From Mya arenaria (taxonomy: Eukaryota; Mollusca; Bivalvia; Myida; Myidae): a stretch of DNA of 64,000 bases. The translations under genes were made by a program, and so were the position numbers. Where the stretch lies: assembly GCF_026914265.1 (NCBI RefSeq), contig NC_069135.1, forward strand, positions 28,958,738-29,022,737, read 5' to 3'. Positions 22,081-33,853 of this stretch are shown here, piece by piece. Every line of letters begins with the position of its first letter. Position 1 is the first letter of the stretch. The notes under the pieces were generated by a model. That model was not told where the DNA came from. It was given only the letters and a program-made list of their open reading frames with translations, and ran no database searches.

Positions 22081-23520
22081 TTAAACAAGAAACAGCAACA
22101 ATATGCTTACATTATTTAAAAAGCCTCCTGCAATTTAAATAATTTCACCACAATACGAAGCTTATATGAATGTTCATATTATAAAACACATGGTTGCAAC
22201 AATAATTAAGACGACGAAATGACTAGGCAGTAAAAGAGAAATGCATGCGAATAAACATCTTAACAAATTAAAGACCAATTCATTCGTATATTCGTACATT
22301 TTTAAGTTCATGTTTTGAGCTGACGTATACTTCCAAAATGTTAACAGCAAGGATGTGAAATACTATGTGTACTTAAAGATGTGCGTGTGGCTACCTGTAC
22401 GTTTAAAAGTTGCATACGAGTTTTAAAGTCGTTTGCGATATTTCACTTTATAATCGAACTTGAATGGCTCGTTGATACTTACATACATCATAAACTTGTA
22501 AAATGTACACATAAGTGGATGACGTGGTGCACAAAATGTAGTCCACACATACAAGTACCTATGCAAGTAGTTTTCCGTAATCTCTCTAATATCAGAAAAC
22601 AAATTAAATATCAACTGGAACAATTGTAAAAATCAACAACAACAGTAGTTGCACGTATAATGACGCGTAAAATATGCTACGTAAAATATAGAATTCGTCA
22701 ATGATTTAAAAAAGTCGCACAGATACTAGATACGGTATGACTCCGTTTAGTAACATCAGTTCGGGCTGTGTTGTTGACAGCTGTACCAATTATTACACCA
22801 TGCGAGACATCATTGCCATGCTCAGATTGTGTATTACACCCGAGCAGATTGTCTCGTTATAAATATAATGATAATACAAGGGGGATTGGGGGGGGGGAGT
22901 CTTAAAATATATGCGAGTCTTGACATACGTATGGACTTTAACTTTATAAAGCGTGAAACATGGAGCAGCCTCGTTGTTGAGTTATGAAAAACTTATTATT
23001 TCAGAAAACATTGTAATAAGAACCCACTATCTATCATCCTGGCCAACATATATATCTTACTTTAAATATATCGTTTAACAAACCTGGCAACATCATAAAT
23101 GTTTTCATGATCTTACTTATTCATCAAGTTGTTTACGTTACGTGACGGAGAACGCACGTTTGCATGATTAGTGTTCAATCAGCGCACCTGCCTGACCTAT
23201 CACGTTGTGTATTTCAAAATGTGAAAAGTGGTCTTTTTTGGAAGAAATCAGTACAAGTGGTGAAAACTACCAATTAACACAATAAGACAAAGGCTTCTGC
23301 ACTCTAAACTTGTTCACTGTTCGCTGGTTGATGATTGATGCTTAAACATATTTATTTTACATCGATTGTCAAACAAGTATATGAATTAAACATTATATGA
23401 ATCACTGTCGTTGGCAAGATGTAACGAGATGTTACGAGAGTGAGGTCTTATGTTGCGGGGGAAACCGGAATACCTGTAAATTATTCGCTTTAAGTGCCCT
23501 TTAAGGCCAAAAGGAACATG
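22081..23520. repeat. Diverged segmental duplicate (copy A)
   Basis: This 1.4-kb segment aligns collinearly with 26700-28165. Shared landmarks in the same order include ACAATACGA, GGCTACCTGTACG/TAGCTACCTGTACG, TTTGCGATAT, AAAATATAGAATTCGTCAAT, AGTTCGG.CTGTGTT, TCACTGTTCGCTGG and GCGGGGGAAACCGGAATACC. In the second copy this is the 5' flank of the cystatin gene. Here it would flank a cystatin copy to the left, where only the large dispersed repeat is found. No coding potential seen. Confidence 0.7.
23340..23480 (-). repeat. 3' half of a tRNA-type SINE
   Basis: On the minus strand it reads GGTTTCCCCCGCAACATAAG .. CACTCTCGTAACATC .. CGATTGTCAAACAAG-like tail. It matches the body and tail of the SINEs at 49985-50210 and 63815-64000. 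The tRNA-like head is missing. It lies within the duplicated segment and so predates the duplication. Confidence 0.65.
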
Positions 23521-24340
23521 AGATATACGATTCCCTGTCACACTGAGATAGCCCGAATATATAAAAAAATGAAATTTTAGTAGGTGTTCAACTAGAGTTA
23601 ATTCAACTCAAATCTGTTCCTATCAATAAAATCACCATGTATTCCTTAACATTTAATGGTTCTATGATAAGTTGGTGCTAAAATGTATTGGCCTCGTTTT
23701 TATAGAAGTTTGCGGTGTACCGAAAAGATAGAAAAACACGCGTTGTGCAATATTTCTTTGTTAAATCCCGGAGAAAAGTTGTCTTGACTCATGTATTAAA
23801 TTATAAACATGTGCAAAGCAATTTATTGGAGTGGACAGGACTCTAACCAGACGAGACATTTTTGTTGCATAATGTGCATATCATTTTTCGGATATAAAAT
23901 CGAAAAAACGACAATACAGGAGCGCTCTCACATACCCCTATATGGTAATATGTGGCCCTCTCTCCGCCAACGTCCATGTCACAGGTCATACAATTATTCA
24001 AGTTAATTCATAAGCTGATACTTTAGCTCAAGTAATGCGGGCTGAAATGGGGGTTATATGTTAAATTTTGCTCTTGTTGGAACAGTTTGAGATCTCTTGC
24101 TTTTCACGAACTACTTTAAGGTGGTCACTTGATAGTTCATTGATCTAGCTATTCACATTATAGATGGTTTAAACATAAATGTTTGTAGCATTTAACACTA
24201 CATTTACAACTGATCTTGTCGCAAGAATTGAATATTGAATGTCTTTTTTGACAATTATGTTTCCCAGCTTAAACAAAAAAGTTGTTTTCCTTTTAACTAA
24301 AAGAAGAAGTGAGATACTTGAACGAGGAAAATAACAAAGT
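23521..24340. other. No gene seen
   Basis: Non-coding A+T-rich stretch. Short open frames lack motifs. Confidence 0.4.
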
Positions 24341-24660
24341 AAGACTGACTTAAGCTGTTCAATGAATACCGGTCTCGGCTACTGGGTTGTCTCCGGTGTA
24401 TTATCAAAGTATGCAAGGGATATATTTCCATATATCGAGTTACCAACGATCTTTCAACTGTCTCGACTTAATATGTCTATTTTCATACAACAAACTTAAC
24501 ATTAGTATGTGCATAATGTAAAATTAACAACACAACTTAATAAATTCATATTAATTACTTTTATAAAACTGTAAATTGTTCACAATAAACATTGCTCAAG
24601 TTCCAACGCTACATCTTAACGTCATTAGAAATGGAAATTTTAACTGATCGATAAAGGTTG
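24340..24660. repeat. Cystatin 3' flank, also present at 37620-37885
   Basis: ATGAATACCGG, GTGTATTATC, TTTTATAAAACTGTAAAT and GTTCACA...ACA.T.CTCAAGTT appear in the same order and orientation in both places. The segment lies directly 3' of the cystatin stop codon and probably contains its 3' untranslated region. Confidence 0.65.
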
Positions 24661-24690
24661 AATAAAATTATCTGTCATCATTTGAAATAT

Positions 24691-26489
24691 TTAAATACGT
24701 TCATTACACGTGAACGTCTCGAGATCCAACGTATCTAACCACACAACTTCATGCATCTTGACTGCACATGACAAATTCACCACATCCTGCAAAAAACCCT
24801 AGACATTTTTAACATCATGATATATTAACATCAATAAACCTGCCTTATATAGTTCTTAACGACGCTTGACGATTGGGAAGTCACAGTCGTTGTTGAAAAT
24901 TGACATAAATAAAAGTTGTATCAAATGATGTTGATTTTGATTGATTCCATGTTGAATAAAAGCTTTAATCCTGTATTGTCTCTTTTATAGCCCGGAACAC
25001 CGTTTGGGTTTGGATTAGTAATCGTATCCATAACTTACATAAATGATTAACAATTAAAAATTTTACAAAGGAATAAAAAAATGGCGATATAGAAAAAATA
25101 ACATATTGCAAATAACAAGTATTACACACAATACAAAATGTGTTTTGATGCAAAATGTCTTTAAAGGACAAAAGGTATAAGACCTTCTTACTCTTACCTC
25201 AGGATTTGGGCCTGTGCTGTTGTTAACATCTAAATCAAGGTGATACATTGTGCCCGCAACAACCTGAAATCAAAGACAACAGTAGGAACAGTAGGATTTA
25301 ACAAAATAATATGCACATATAAATAAAAAAACGACAAAGTTTACTTATACAAACATCAGCTACAATCACAAGAAAAACGGCTAAAAAACAACTAAACTAC
25401 ATTATTTGTTTTTGAGATTATCTTTAGTATCTGCGATAAGTCATCTCAAAAAACAAACAACAGGCTGAAAACAATACGTCATTAACTCGTTTTTTGGTCA
25501 ACAACTGTCCTTTGTCTAAAATATCTTGACGCGAGAGTAACGTACGAAAATGTATATGCAAGTTTTTGGCTTTATCAAGGAAATAAACAAGAAGACAACC
25601 GTTTCTTATTTCAAACAATTTCTAGTCCTCTTTCGTTTTAAGGACTAGGTCTGTAACTATGGGTAACAGTATTAACAACGTCAACATTACGAAGGAACGA
25701 CAGGGCCGTACCTGTATCATTTTTAACTATTTACATTCGCACTTAAGTTTATGTCCGATAAAATTTGCGTACTGGTCGACCTTTCGTGGCCTCTGTAGCG
25801 GATATTCGCTAGAAACACCCGGGCTATGCATATCGTATGTAAAACCCGAAATTAAGATCTTGATTATTTTCTTGATATACGCGCAAATTATTTTCGTGCG
25901 TTTATGCAGTATGAAAGCTCAGCCGCGATTTTGCATATTCTCCAAGAAGCGCTAGCGCGCTTCATGCATTTGCAAAATCGCTTCCGGGGGTTCAAACGGC
26001 ATGAACGCATGGTGAATAAGAACCGACCCTAAAATTTTAACAAGAGCGAGTTATTATTGTGTTAAGTTATCACTTTATTTAGTGTAAATACCTAAGATTG
26101 TGTGACTGAGAGGGGTTGCGTGTCCACTCCCGTATGAAATTTTAGGAATATAAGCATAAACAACCACTTCAAGCATTCCAAACGTCAGACCAATTGAAAG
26201 TTTCCAACCTTCAAATCAGTTGTATATATCCACCCTTTTGAATTCATTTTCTTTATTCCTGATATCGAATTAAAGCAAAAACAACAACATTTACCTGCGT
26301 TTGTGCTCTTGTGACCGTGATCAACGAATACTGGCTACCCATTTGAGAAACTGCTTCTCCAGCTATTCTCTGGATATTTTCATCGTTGGTATTAGCCTCT
26401 GTCAGACCTCCAAACTGTGCCAACGAATGTCCAGCCATTACGAGCATGACAAATACACAGATTATTGACCGCATTTTAGTTGGATTCAC
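24691..26489 (-). CDS. Secreted single-domain cystatin, three exons
   Basis: Coding exons are 26295-26489, 25198-25263 and 24691-24786, all on the minus strand, with GT donors (GTAAAT, GTAAGA) and AG acceptors (TTTCAG, TTTTGCAG) in phase 0. They total 118 residues plus TAA. The protein inhibits papain-like cysteine proteases. A signal peptide (MRSIICVFVMLVMAGHSLA; the Met at residue 6 is the better start) leads to the conserved Gly of FGGLTEA, then the QVVAG-type loop QTQ|VVAGTMYH, split exactly by intron 1. The last exon carries VVWLDTLDLETFTC. The usual Pro-Trp hairpin reads Val-Trp here, and two cysteines fit a single disulfide. Mature length of about 95-100 residues is typical of family 2 cystatins. 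Introns are 1031 and 411 bp. Its two flanks are duplicated elsewhere in the window, suggesting a former tandem cluster. Confidence 0.88.
25923..25981. repeat. Hairpin in cystatin intron 1
   Basis: GCGATTTTGCA and TGCAAAATCGC are perfect inverted arms enclosing a second inverted pair, AGAAGCGC / GCGCTTC, around a TAGC centre. It is G+C-richer than its surroundings. It may be a small foldback element or a structured intronic site. Confidence 0.55.
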
Positions 26490-26568
26490 CGGTGATCTGT
26501 CAAACTAATAAAACATAAATGAGAATTAATAATGATAACAATAATAAATAATTATAATAATAAAAATT

Positions 26569-26570
<2 letters not shown>

Positions 26571-26622
<52 letters not shown>

Positions 26623-26680
26623 TGATCATACTTATAATGATCATACATATAATGATCATACTTATAATGATCAATATAAG
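26571..26680. repeat. (AAT)n microsatellite and a 15-bp x 4 repeat
   Basis: An uninterrupted AAT run (about 26571-26621) is followed by four units of AATGATCATACTTAT, the last one diverged. Both lie just upstream of the cystatin start codon, within its likely promoter or 5' untranslated region. Confidence 0.85.
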
Positions 26681-27532
26681 GTATAAGTCAGCAAACGGTG
26701 AAAATTAAAACAAAAAAACAACAACAATAATTCTTACATAATTAAAACGTCCTTTTGCAAACAAAATGATTTCACGACAATACGAGACGCATGTGAACGT
26801 TCAGCTTATATACAACACATGGAGACAACAGTTATTTAGAAGGCTGAATGAGGAGGAGGTTACCGAGAACTGCAGACATATAAATAACAAAACAAAGACA
26901 CCCCCATACATATATTCGCATATTTTAAAGATCCTATTTTGAGTTTACGTTTACTGCGAAAAGTAAACAGAGTTGTTGTGAGACACTATATTTTTGTTAT
27001 ATGCTTGTAGCTACCTGTACGAGTACAGTTGTAGGTGAGTTTAAACGTCCTTTGCGATATTGCGCTTTCAAATCGATATTATCGTATATGTCATTCAAAA
27101 CTTATAAAATGTAGCCGAACTGGATGACGTGTGCACAAAAAGTAGTCAACAAATACTTTAGTACCCCTACAAAATTAATAGTTTTTCGTAACCTCTCTCT
27201 ATAGCATACTAAAACACCTGCCAAAATTAAATAACAATTGGAACAATTGGTAAGAAAACAACAACAGTGTTTGCATGCATAATGATGCTTCTTCAGATTT
27301 AAAGAAATGCAATTTAAAATATAGAATTCGTCAATGGTTTAAACTTGCTGTACAAATACGAATGACGTATGACGCCGCTTAGTAGCAGTTCGGACTGTGT
27401 TTTTAACAGATGAAACAACAAGTACAACCGCAATACTTTTTAATGTAAATCGTTTGTACATTTTGCTTGTGAGACATTAGATTATCTTGTTATGCAATCC
27501 GTTATTGAGTATATATAGTGCAAGGGGGTAAA

Positions 27533-27662
27533 TGCACCAGTTAATTGTAACCACGACCCCGCCCCAAGGTCCGGGGGTATACCGGGGATAGCCAGGCAAA
27601 TTGGCCGTGTTTGTATCTTTAAGGTGAGCCCGCAGTGCTGGATGCGGTGGCTTTGTCTTTGG
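27533..27662 (-). repeat. Half copy of the TGCACCAG MITE
   Basis: TGCACCAGTTAATTGTAACC through GCGGTGGCTTTGTCTTT matches the reverse complement of the right half of the complete element at 62944-63255. The other half is absent. Confidence 0.75.
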
Positions 27663-28017
27663 GTTTACAATCCCGTGTGAATACCGATCATCATGCCATT
27701 TATCTAACTTTTAATATATCATTGGGAACATCTCGGCCATTTTGCATAAAAAAACAACCTAGTAATACATAATACACGTTAAAACACTACAACTAAATAA
27801 TTGTATCTGCCATGCCTGAACGTTGTCCTTTTCAAATATTAAAATTGGTCTAGCTGTCTTGAAAACCGTCAAAATACAAAAACAACACCAAAATACGCGA
27901 AGGGCACGCTAACTTTTAAGCTTGCAATAATTAATAAAATATTTTTTGCGGCATTACAATCATATGACGGACACATAAATAAACCGTATAATTTACTCAC
28001 TGTTCGCTGGTATTGAT

Positions 28018-28147
28018 GCTTAATCAGATTAACAAAGACTGGCAAACAAGTCGTAACAACATTAAATGGATTGCTGGCGTTGGCTCGATGTGACAAGATG
28101 TTACGTGAGTGAGGTCTAATGTTGCGGGGGAAACCGGAATACCCAGA
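28018..28147 (-). repeat. 3' half of a tRNA-type SINE
   Basis: The minus strand reads GGTTTCCCCCGCAACATTAG .. CACTCACGTAACATC, matching the SINE bodies elsewhere. It is the duplicate of the fragment at 23340-23480 rather than an independent insertion. Confidence 0.6.
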
Positions 28148-28154
28148 AGTGTAT

Positions 28155-29155
28155 TTAAAGGCCAAAGAGGATTCAAGTTATACGTGAGTATAAGAGGCCA
28201 AAGAGGGATTCAAGTTATACGTGAGTATAAGAGGCCAAAGAGGGATTCAAGTTATACGTGAGTATAAGAGTCCAAAGAGGGACACAAGTTAAACGTGAGT
28301 ATAAGAGGCCAAAGAGGGACACAAGTTATACGTGAGTATAAGAGGCCAAAGAGGGACACAAGTTATACGTGAGTATAAGAGGCCAAAGAGGGACACAAGT
28401 TATACGTGAGTATAAGAGGTCAAAGAGGGATTCAAGTTGTACGTGAGTATAAGAGGTTAAAGAGGGATTCAAGTTATACGTGAGTATAAGAGGTCAAAGA
28501 GGGATTCAAGTTATACGTGAGTATAAGAGGCCAAAGAGGGATTCAAGTTGTACGTGAGTATAAGAGGCCAAAGAGGGATTCAAGTTATACGTGAGTATAA
28601 GAGGCCAAAGAGGGACACAAGTTATACGTGAGTATAAGAGGCCAAAGAGGGACACAAGTTATACGTGAGTATAAGAGGCCAAAGAGGGACACAAGTTATA
28701 CGTGAGTATAAGAGGCCAAAGAGGGACACAAGTTATACGTGAGTATAAGAGGCCAAAGAGGGACACAAGTTATACGTGAGTATAAGAGTCCAAAGAGGGA
28801 CACAAGTTATACGTGAGCATAAGAGTCCAAAGAGGGACACACGTTATACGTGAGCATAAGAGTCCAAAGAGGGACACAAGTTATACGTGAGTATAAGAGG
28901 CCAAAGAGGGACACAAGTTATACGTGAGTATAAGAGTCCAAAGAGGGACACAAGTTATACGTGAGTATAAGAGTCCAAAAAGGGACACAAGTTATACGTG
29001 AGTATAAGAGTCCAAAGAGGGACACAAGTTATACGTGAGTATAAGAGTCCAAAGAGGGACACACGTTATACGTGAGTATAAGAGTCCAATGAGGGACACA
29101 AGTTAAACGTGAGTATATGAGGTCATAGAAGGACACAAGTTATACGTGAGTATAT
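28155..29155. repeat. 37-bp minisatellite, about 27 units
   Basis: The unit has the form AGAGGCCAAAGAGGGACACA followed by AGTTATACGTGAGTATA. Variants in blocks (GATTCA versus GACACA; GGCC, GTCC or GGTC) show local homogenisation. Every unit contains ACGTGAGTAT, a good splice-donor match on the plus strand and a CpG within ACGT. A single related unit (AAGGCCAAAAGGAACATGAG) stands at 23515 in the paralogous duplicate. Confidence 0.95.
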
Positions 29156-29156
29156 T

Positions 29157-30200
29157 AATAGAAGAACTTCAGCCGTCGATGTGAGATTCAGTTATAACTA
29201 ATGGATATCATAGGTGAGTTTGACGCCGCCCTCATGCCGGCCCTCCCCAACAACGGCGTATGTCATTCAAAAGCAAAACAAATAAACCAGAAAAACCGCA
29301 ATGCGACGAAACCAGGTTGAAATGATTGACAGAAGAATTTCAGCTTTCATTGTGCGATTCAGTTTCAACTGTTTTTCTCTAATTTTAGTTACACTTACCT
29401 TTGCCTTGACCTTAGGGGCTCTTAATTCAACCCCTTGGAAGTCATCTATAAATTATTCCTACATACCAAGTTTGGTCAACATATGTTAACCCTAACTAAA
29501 TTTATTCAATTTCAATCGTTTTCCTATTTTTAGTAACAGTGACTATGACCTTGACCCTATGGACCCGATACGCAATCCAATGAAAGGTCTCCATAAACAT
29601 TTCCTATATAACATGTTTAGTCAAGATATGTCGACCCTAAATAAAAACATACAGTTTCAACAATTCGTCTGTTTTAGTAACAATAACCATTACCCGAGGG
29701 GCCCCAAACGCAATATCATTAAAAGTATCCATAAACTCTCTTTACATACTTAAGTTTAGACAAGATATGTCAACCCTAACTTAAGTAATTCAGTTTCAAC
29801 CGTTTTTTCTAATTTTAGTAACAGTGACCCGACCCTTGACCCTATGGACCCGATACGCAATCCAATGAAAGGGATCCTTATTTTTTCTTATAGACAAAGT
29901 ACCAAGTTAAGTCAACTCAACTCTATCTAAAATCATTAAGTTTCATAGGTAAGTTTGACGAACCAGCCACCCATACAACAACGTATGCCATTCTTATAAC
30001 CAGGTTACACTATGTGAAAACCTAGTTGATAAAAATTAAGGGCCATAATTTAAATTAAGGGTTAATATGGATTTATGTAACCGAATTGTGTGATGACCGT
30101 TACCATATGTGTGATGTATTAAGTCAATCGAAAGAAGGGTATATATGTTATTAGTGAAAATCCCAACTTGCCCTTCAACTTTAACCGGACACAATGTGCC
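29157..30200 (-). repeat. Large dispersed repeat, copy 3 (inverted)
   Basis: Reverse-complement modules appear in reverse order. First come several units of about 130 bp with CAAGATATGTC(A/G)ACCCTAA, TTTTAGTAACAGTGAC and CCTATGGACCCGATACG; then ACATAGTG and ATAAGGGCCATAATTT-like pieces; then CCCAACTTGCCCTTCAACTT near 30165 and ACCGGACACAATG. It begins right at the end of the 37-bp minisatellite. Confidence 0.75.
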
Positions 30201-30439
30201 TTAAAACTTCAACCTAAGTTCCTAAGTCAATGCTTATATACTGCGTCTCATCTGATGGGGTTTACTGTGACCGTGTTTCTTGTTTTGTGACCAGGACCCA
30301 AGATGAAAAACCCGGTCTATATTTGAAAGACATGAAGCTTCTGTTTATCATGCAAACCAGAAAATAGGTACCGACAACTTCTGTGCGGAAATGAAAGGGG
30401 AGAAGTGTTCACACAATACAAAATTCTTATAAAAAAAGT

Positions 30440-31105
30440 CCGCATCATCCTGAACGGACACGTTGACACGATATTATTCTGTGGTAAAAAGAACATTGCC
30501 ATACGAGGACATGCAGATGAAAATTGTCGCCGATTTGGGTGTTGAGCCGTCCATAGCCAGGATTGTTGGGCATCCGCAAAACCCCGCCTATGCCCCAGCA
30601 CATACCATTTCCGAGTTTTGGAAGGTCAACATGTACGTTCCGGTTCCTCGACCACTTGCTCACGGAGCTCAACAACAGCCTAATGCAGGGCAATGGTAGA
30701 ATGTATAAAAACAACTTGAATACAACTCATACCATAATTACATTAGTTCAATACAGTTTTTGCCTGATTTTCTTTCGTGATGTTCAGCAAACATAACAAC
30801 ACACATTAATAGTGTTATTGAAATCACTAACATAATGTATAGGTATATTGGATGTTTGAGACATCTGTATATATAACAAAATTTATGGTCCAATTTATTT
30901 TTTCACATGTCTTGAAATCTATTCAACAAACTATGCCATATTTTCAATTATTATTATCAATGGTGCAGAGAAAAAATACCCATTGAACGGTGCAGGGAAT
31001 TATTCGGAGGGGTTCGATCAAGTTCTGACGTTGACGAGGCTATCTTTCTCTGTAAGCGATGCAATCGCCTCAGCATTGTCGAGGCAAAATAACACACTAT
31101 TTATG
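30440..31105 (+). pseudogene. hAT transposase fragment
   Basis: Plus-strand frames give YEDMQMKIVADLGVEPSIAR, then SEFWKVNMYVP and, after a one-base frame change near 30650, LDHLLTELNNSLMQG. This is the same 'E(F/Y)W(K/R)V...P.LDHL..ELN' region as in the relic at 230-838, but in a clearly different subfamily. At 30995-31090 a further frame (ELFGGVRSSSDVDEAIF, ending at TAA) may be the C-terminal end. No complete domain remains. Confidence 0.6.
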
Positions 31106-31106
31106 T

Positions 31107-33540
31107 GTCAACCGATGAAGAATGTTCGGTTCATCTAGGCTGATGTCTGTATCATTGGTAATACTATGCATATTTATATTAAATTATATATATATACTTA
31201 TATTCATAAACTATATCGGCCTGTGTTGTTTAAATATGCCACATATGCACATTTTTGGTTTAAGTTTTTTCTTGTACCAAACATTATTCACAGTTTTAAT
31301 ATATAAAAATATATTTTAGAATTGGCCAGATACAGTATAGCTTTATCACACAGGACTTCAATTCAGATCGACTGTCATTGTGTGGTATAACTAGACCACA
31401 CAATGATCGCCACTTGTAATACCCACACTCCTTTGATTTAGGATTGAGCTATTATAAATGAGTATAATTTTGTGGTCTTTAGGTGCACAAACGCTCGATC
31501 ATAACGCTACAAGCTAGAACGGAGCATTCCCAGCTTCAACCAGTCACTTAAAATATTTAAATCGAACGCTGGTGAAGCCAAAGAAAAGGAATCTACAAGT
31601 GATCCCTTCAAACCCCTGATGTCAGTCCAGAATGTTTCCAAAAATTCTCTCACTACTTATTTTGAACAGGTTTTTAAATAATAATAACTAGAACTTGTTT
31701 TTAGCTTGGATGTTGTTATTATTTATTTTTTTTATTCACTATGGTGATGAGCTGAAACCAGATGAAAAAAAACATAAACAAAGGTTTATATATAACTTAA
31801 GATGAACGCGTATAATTTGGATCTCTACTACTTTTAGTAGCTATACATTATTTTAATGATTTTCAAAATCTACATTATGGTGACAAACATTTCCTTTCTT
31901 TTCTTCTTTCGTTTTCACATGAAAGGAGGAGGTATTAAGGAGTATGATGATATACATCGATTTAACGATACATGATTAAATGCAAGTCACCATAAACTAA
32001 AACGCAACCAAATTATTTTGCGGCCGAAGTAGTCAAGAAAGAATACCAATATCGGTATAAACTGTATAGAGACATTATGAGATAACAGTTCCACTAATTT
32101 AAACCGTTACATCCATAGTACTATTAGAAGTCCAAGATGATATTACATGCAATGCTAGGTGATGGTGTTGTCCTATAACGCTTCTGGTCCAGGTTCATTG
32201 TTAGGAAAAATAGTTTTTGACCATAGCCCTAATTCATTCATTTAGAGATATTTAATTTTTGAAAATATATATTGTTACGACCCCCTGATAAAAAAGGAAA
32301 AAAAACAACAACACTTGACCAGGGGCATCATGCCTGTGTTTAGAATGTATACTATGTATTTTTATCCCGCACATACATATTATGATGAAAACATTTCGGG
32401 CGCGGGCTGAATTAAAACAAATACAAATAAATAAATAAAAACAATAAATATATAAATAAAAAAAAATGATAAGCATAGTTACTTTCTATATATATGTACA
32501 TGAACATTTAAAAAACGTGTAGGGAAAACAAATAATGTCAACGCACTCTCAGGTCATGAAGAAGTTTCAATTACTAAATAGTGAGGCAATAGTCGGGCAT
32601 CGACAAATAGTGAGGCAATAGTCGGGCATCGACAACAAAGTGGTGAGTTCACATATATACATATAGTGGGCGAAACAACAACAACAACGATTCATTATGT
32701 GTTTGACCGCCGTCGAGGTAACATCAATCAGTCAACAGGAAATCGTCTTTTGAAGGCAAATACTTAGGTTCTTGACCTTCTGGCTGTTTAGCATTGAACA
32801 CGCTATTTAGCATTGAACACAGAGCATCGCGATCTGTGGGCATTAGAAACTTGACATATATAGGGCTATCTAGCGTTTCAGTTCAAGTAGCCAGATACAT
32901 AGAGCATTGCAATCTAGTCTGGATAACGGAGCTGGTGGCTTGAAAACTCTAGCATCATACCTGGCATCTGTGTTGGCCACAGGGCATTGCGATCTGTGGG
33001 CTGACAAAGGTTCAGGTATTTTGCATCGCCAAATAACAAGCTCCCGTAAGAGAAGGCCATTCAATATTAAAGTGATTGAACTTGATATATATAAACCAAT
33101 GAGTAATCTTTGAACCCTGATTATTTGGGTTGATTATGTTTTATCTTGCCAATCATTTTTCGAATCATTTGTTTCAATCATAACACAAAGTAGCTTGAGG
33201 AAAGTTTATATAAGAGCGATCCATATAAGCTCTACGAAACCGATTACACTATAATAAGCAGCCCATAAGAAGTTGTATTTTTTTTATTTTCAGGGCCAAG
33301 ACTGATTTTACCCAACTGAGGCGTGACAGGCAACTATTTAAAGTAAGCCAGTGGCAGCTGTTTGGATCTGCATCATATTACTTTCAAGTCTCTGTGGATT
33401 TATCAGGTTGAAAGCCTTGTCAAGAGAAAGACGATTAGAAAAGAATTGCCGATCTGGAAGGTGTATTAAAATGTGACAACATGTTTTGTGTTGTAAAGTG
33501 CAGTTATGAATTGAATGCAATATATAAACAATAAGTTTTG
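31107..33540. other. No gene; small direct repeats and one hairpin
   Basis: A+T-rich. Features seen: a short perfect hairpin at 31374-31406 (TCATTGTGTGGT / ACCACACAATGA); a 28-bp direct duplication at 32578-32633 (AATAGTGAGGCAATAGTCGG..); TTTAGCATTGAACAC twice near 32788-32820; and two GAGCAT/GGGCATTGCGATCTGTGGG copies near 32822 and 32981. No coding segment recognised. Confidence 0.5.
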
Positions 33541-33853
33541 CATTCGGAACTCCTCGGCCGTTTTTATCGGATGTATTTGGACGGTTTTTATACTCAAAAA
33601 GTGGTACGTTTAAGTCCGCTGCAGTAGTAATTTTATTTAGCAGTTAAATTCCATGACTTAACCTTTTGGAATCTTAATTATGTTTGCAGTTATACACCTC
33701 ATTGGCAATCAATTTAAACTTAGATCACTAAATACAAACTAAAACACTACATTTAATAAAGGATATAATTAAAAAAATACGAACTACTTCAACTGATGTA
33801 CCGGCATACATCCGAGGTTGTTTAAGATAAAAATGGCCGAGGAGCTCCGAATG
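33541..33853. repeat. 313-bp MITE with CATTCGGA ends
   Basis: The left end CATTCGGAACTCCTCGGCC and the right end GGCCGAGGAGCTCCGAATG are inverted copies of about 28 bp. The inner match GTTTTTATCGGATGTAT / ATACATCCGAGGTTG is partly preserved. No coding capacity. The target duplication is unclear. Confidence 0.8.

Larger units (their letters stand above)
26700..28165. repeat. Diverged segmental duplicate (copy B), cystatin 5' flank
   Basis: Counterpart of 22081-23520, in the same orientation. Compared with that copy it carries a half MITE (27533-27662) inserted after CAAGGGGGTA, and at its right edge a unit that has expanded into the 37-bp minisatellite. It contains a SINE 3' part at 28018-28147. 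Minus-strand frames here are not supported as coding. Confidence 0.7.

Noticed and set aside
28155..29155. CRISPR-like direct repeats
   Set aside because: Units are contiguous with no spacers and the genome is eukaryotic, so this is a minisatellite.
30445..30714. 89-codon minus-strand open frame
   Set aside because: Opposite strand of the hAT fragment, whose motif-bearing frame is on plus.
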